From NCBI GenBank assembly GCA_002292285.1, contig DBBP01000007.1, forward strand, positions 1 to 34,803: DNA of 34,803 bases, read 5' to 3'. This DNA comes from Proteobacteria bacterium UBA981 (lineage in GTDB: Bacteria > Pseudomonadota > Gammaproteobacteria > Ga0077536). Below, piece by piece: positions 33,132 through 34,803 of the stretch. Both the position numbers and the translations under genes were made by a program. Position 1 is the first letter of the stretch, and each line of letters opens with the position of its first letter. Under the pieces are notes generated by a model. That model was not told the origin of the DNA. It searched no databases and was given only the letters and a program-made list of their open reading frames with translations.

Positions 33132-33853
33132 TGATTACACGACTGCGCTCATTGCTGTTTTATCTCGGTCTGCTGCCATTAACGGTGCTGTTTAGTTTCA
33201 TCGCCGTTCTCATCTTGCCGCTGCCGAGACGGCCGCGATACGCGATCATTACGCAATGGTCGAGATTGACCATGGTGTGGTTGAAACTGACTTGCGGACT
33301 GAATTGGACGGTTAGCGGTCTGGAGAACGTAACGGCGACTCCGGGCGTCATTTTGAGCAAACACCAGTCGGCATGGGAAACGGTCGCGTTACAACTCATT
33401 TTCCCTCGCCAATGCCAGGTCCTGAAACGCGAACTGTTGCGTATCCCGTTCTTCGGTTGGGGACTGGCGAGCCTCAATCCGATCGCAATCGATCGAAGCG
33501 CGGGAACTCGCGCCCTAAAAACTGTCTTGGCTACCGGGGCCGAACGTATCGATCAGGGTTGGTGGGTGGTGATATTTCCCGAAGGTACGCGGACCGCGGT
33601 CGGACAACGTGGACGCTACACCCAGACCGGCGCTGCACTGGCGCTGCGCAGCGATTGCCCAATTATTCCGGTCGCCCACAATGCCGGTGTGTTCTGGGCA
33701 CGCAATGCGGTCGACAAACTGCCCGGGACCATCGAAGTCGTCGTCGGTGAACCCGTCAACACGCACGGCAAAACCTCGAAAGCAGTGATGCATGATGTTG
33801 AAACGTGGATCGAATCGACGTGCGCAAGCCTGCCGCAATCAGCCAGCGACTAG
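33131..33853 (+). CDS. plsC: 1-acyl-sn-glycerol-3-phosphate acyltransferase
   Basis: A 240-residue membrane-bound acyltransferase making phosphatidate from lysophosphatidate. The HX4D/E site is SKHQSAWETVAL (H and E rather than H and D, a form common in one PlsC branch), and the FPEGTRTA motif is complete. An N-terminal helix (about 6-28, SLLFYLGLLPLTVLFSFIAVLILPLP) anchors it. ATG 33131 shares its A with the gmhB stop; GTG at 33128 would add one codon. Together with gmhB and fabA the window carries envelope lipid enzymes at two loci. The sterol desaturase gene that follows is convergent. Confidence 0.93.
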   Translation: MITRLRSLLFYLGLLPLTVLFSFIAVLILPLPRRPRYAIITQWSRLTMVWLKLTCGLNWTVSGLENVTATPGVILSKHQSAWETVALQLIFPRQCQVLKRELLRIPFFGWGLASLNPIAIDRSAGTRALKTVLATGAERIDQGWWVVIFPEGTRTAVGQRGRYTQTGAALALRSDCPIIPVAHNAGVFWARNAVDKLPGTIEVVVGEPVNTHGKTSKAVMHDVETWIESTCASLPQSASD

Positions 33854-33865
33854 TTACGCAGCAGA

Positions 33866-34687
33866 TCAGCGTGGCGATGGATTCGTGTAAGCCTCACCCG
33901 CTGTAGCAACGTTAATAGTGGGCTGGCGCAGAAGCCGCCACACTCCCTCGCACTCGCCGTCAAGGCCATCGACACCAAGCGCCATGGCCGGAAGTCCAGC
34001 GCCCGGCGCCTCCTGATACGTATTGAACCAGCGATCCCAGCACGACAGGAAAAAACCGAAATTGCGTTTGCTCTCTGTGGCTATGATGGAGTGGTGGATC
34101 CAGTGCATAGCCGGCGTGACCAGCACCGCGCGCAGCGCTCGCTCCAGACGCGGCGCGATGGCCACGTTGCTGTGGGTGAACAGAGAGCTGGAGCTGAGCA
34201 CCATTTCGAAAACGACGACCGCCGTCGGAGGCGCTCCCAAGAACACCACGAGTGCCGATTTGTACACCGCGGAAAGTAGAATTTCGCCGGGATGAAAACG
34301 CACACCGCTGGATACATCGAGGTCCCGGTCGCTGTGGTGGACGCGGTGCAGACGCCATAAAAGCGCCCATCGATGCAAGGCCCGATGTTGCACGTACATG
34401 CCGAGGTCTAAGACGAGGAAAGCAACCGCAAACGCCAGCGCGAAGCGCCAGTCCAGCCAATGGGCCAGGCCGATATGGTGATACTGGGCGTAAAAGGCTG
34501 CGCCGACGACTGACAATGGCCCAAGCGCCCGCAAACATCCTGAGCCGATGGCCAGCAACACAAAATTATTGCCCATCCTGCGCGCTCGAGATGGGCCGCG
34601 CTCACGGAGCGGCGATAGTCGTTCAATTGCAACGAGACATCCGAACACGAGGACGAACGCAGCCAGCCGCAGCATGGATTCAATCGA
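33866..34687 (-). CDS. Sterol desaturase/fatty acid hydroxylase family protein
   Basis: A membrane di-iron enzyme of about 273 residues. All three histidine boxes are present: HRALHR (HX3H), HRVHHS (HX2HH) and HWIHHS (HX2HH), with EXXXX RNFGFFLSCWDRWFNTY after the last box as usual. About four hydrophobic segments surround them (MLRLAAFVLVFGCLVAI, FVLLAIGSGCL, ALAFAVAFLVLDLG, LVVFLGAPPTAVVVF). A TTG start at 34687 has GAGGG seven bases before it; an ATG at 34675 and a GTG at 34732 are alternatives. Substrates in this superfamily include sterols, fatty acids and carotenoids, so no narrower name is justified. The 71 bases after 34732 show no other gene. Confidence 0.88.
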   Translation of the reverse strand, partial: SIESMLRLAAFVLVFGCLVAIERLSPLRERGPSRARRMGNNFVLLAIGSGCLRALGPLSVVGAAFYAQYHHIGLAHWLDWRFALAFAVAFLVLDLGMYVQHRALHRWALLWRLHRVHHSDRDLDVSSGVRFHPGEILLSAVYKSALVVFLGAPPTAVVVFEMVLSSSSLFTHSNVAIAPRLERALRAVLVTPAMHWIHHSIIATESKRNFGFFLSCWDRWFNTYQEAPGAGLPAMALGVDGLDGECEGVWRLLRQPTINVATAGEAYTNPSPR

Positions 34688-34803
34688 CAAATGACTACCC
34701 TCGAATGGCTTGCGCCCAGCGCACGAACCCACGACCGATCAGGGTTCGCCTATTAAACAATCAAGACCGTATCATTAGCACGCTTGAATTTCCAAACGAA
34801 ACG

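Noticed and set aside
1..34803. CRISPR arrays, tRNA or rRNA genes, phage genes, toxin-antitoxin pairs, riboswitches
   Set aside because: No repeat-spacer pattern, cloverleaf, phage structural gene or paired small toxin genes were seen; small structured RNAs cannot be fully excluded by eye.

Overview
The window reads as a chromosomal segment of a gammaproteobacterium with moderately GC-rich DNA. The order mnmG-rsmG-parA-parB-atpIBEFHAGDC-glmU is the classic gene order near the replication origin in gammaproteobacteria. FabA, ErpA, RraA, heterotetrameric GlyRS (glyQ/glyS) and a PhoP/PhoQ-type pair fit the same assignment. Bactofilin, a DUF6776-like protein, HemJ and a Gld-like ABC exporter with a DUF4340 protein point away from enteric bacteria, towards environmental lineages such as Woeseiales, Steroidobacterales or Xanthomonadales relatives. 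The lineage is an inference; no rRNA or other direct marker is present.

Layout. (1) 1-1.42 kb: an accessory edge with an open frame of unknown identity cut by an IS256-family insertion sequence. The transposase of that element is a relic with four in-frame stops. (2) 1.6-3.2 kb, minus strand: erpA, a bactofilin and a DUF6776-like membrane/coiled-coil protein, with a terminator after erpA. (3) 3.5-6.6 kb, plus strand: a DUF4126 membrane protein, hemJ, hemL and a secreted TPR protein whose start overlaps the hemL stop. (4) 6.6-9.6 kb, minus strand: a small PepSY-like secreted protein, a phoP-like regulator, a phoQ-like kinase and fabA. (5) 9.8-12.6 kb, minus strand: a nitrilase-family amidase, rraA and glmU. 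(6) 12.7-19.8 kb, minus strand: the complete nine-gene ATP synthase operon, ended by a strong hairpin. (7) 19.9-24.25 kb, minus strand: parB, parA, rsmG and mnmG. (8) 24.6-29.4 kb, plus strand, divergent from mnmG: a four-gene Gld-like ABC exporter and DUF4340 locus. (9) 29.6-33.85 kb, plus strand: glyQ, glyS, gmhB and plsC, tightly packed. (10) 33.87-34.69 kb, minus strand: a sterol desaturase/fatty acid hydroxylase family membrane enzyme.

Most of the window is housekeeping: energy (F1Fo), heme synthesis and Fe-S delivery, cell-envelope precursors (GlmU, GmhB, PlsC, FabA), tRNA modification and charging, and chromosome partition. I see no CRISPR array, phage, toxin-antitoxin pair, defence island, tRNA or rRNA. 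The parts least explained by known biology are the Gld-like exporter with its DUF4340 partner, the erpA-bactofilin-DUF6776 cluster, the PepSY protein coupled to the two-component system, and the break in the usual rpmH-rnpA-yidC-mnmE-mnmG order. I do not see convincing evidence of a wholly new system.
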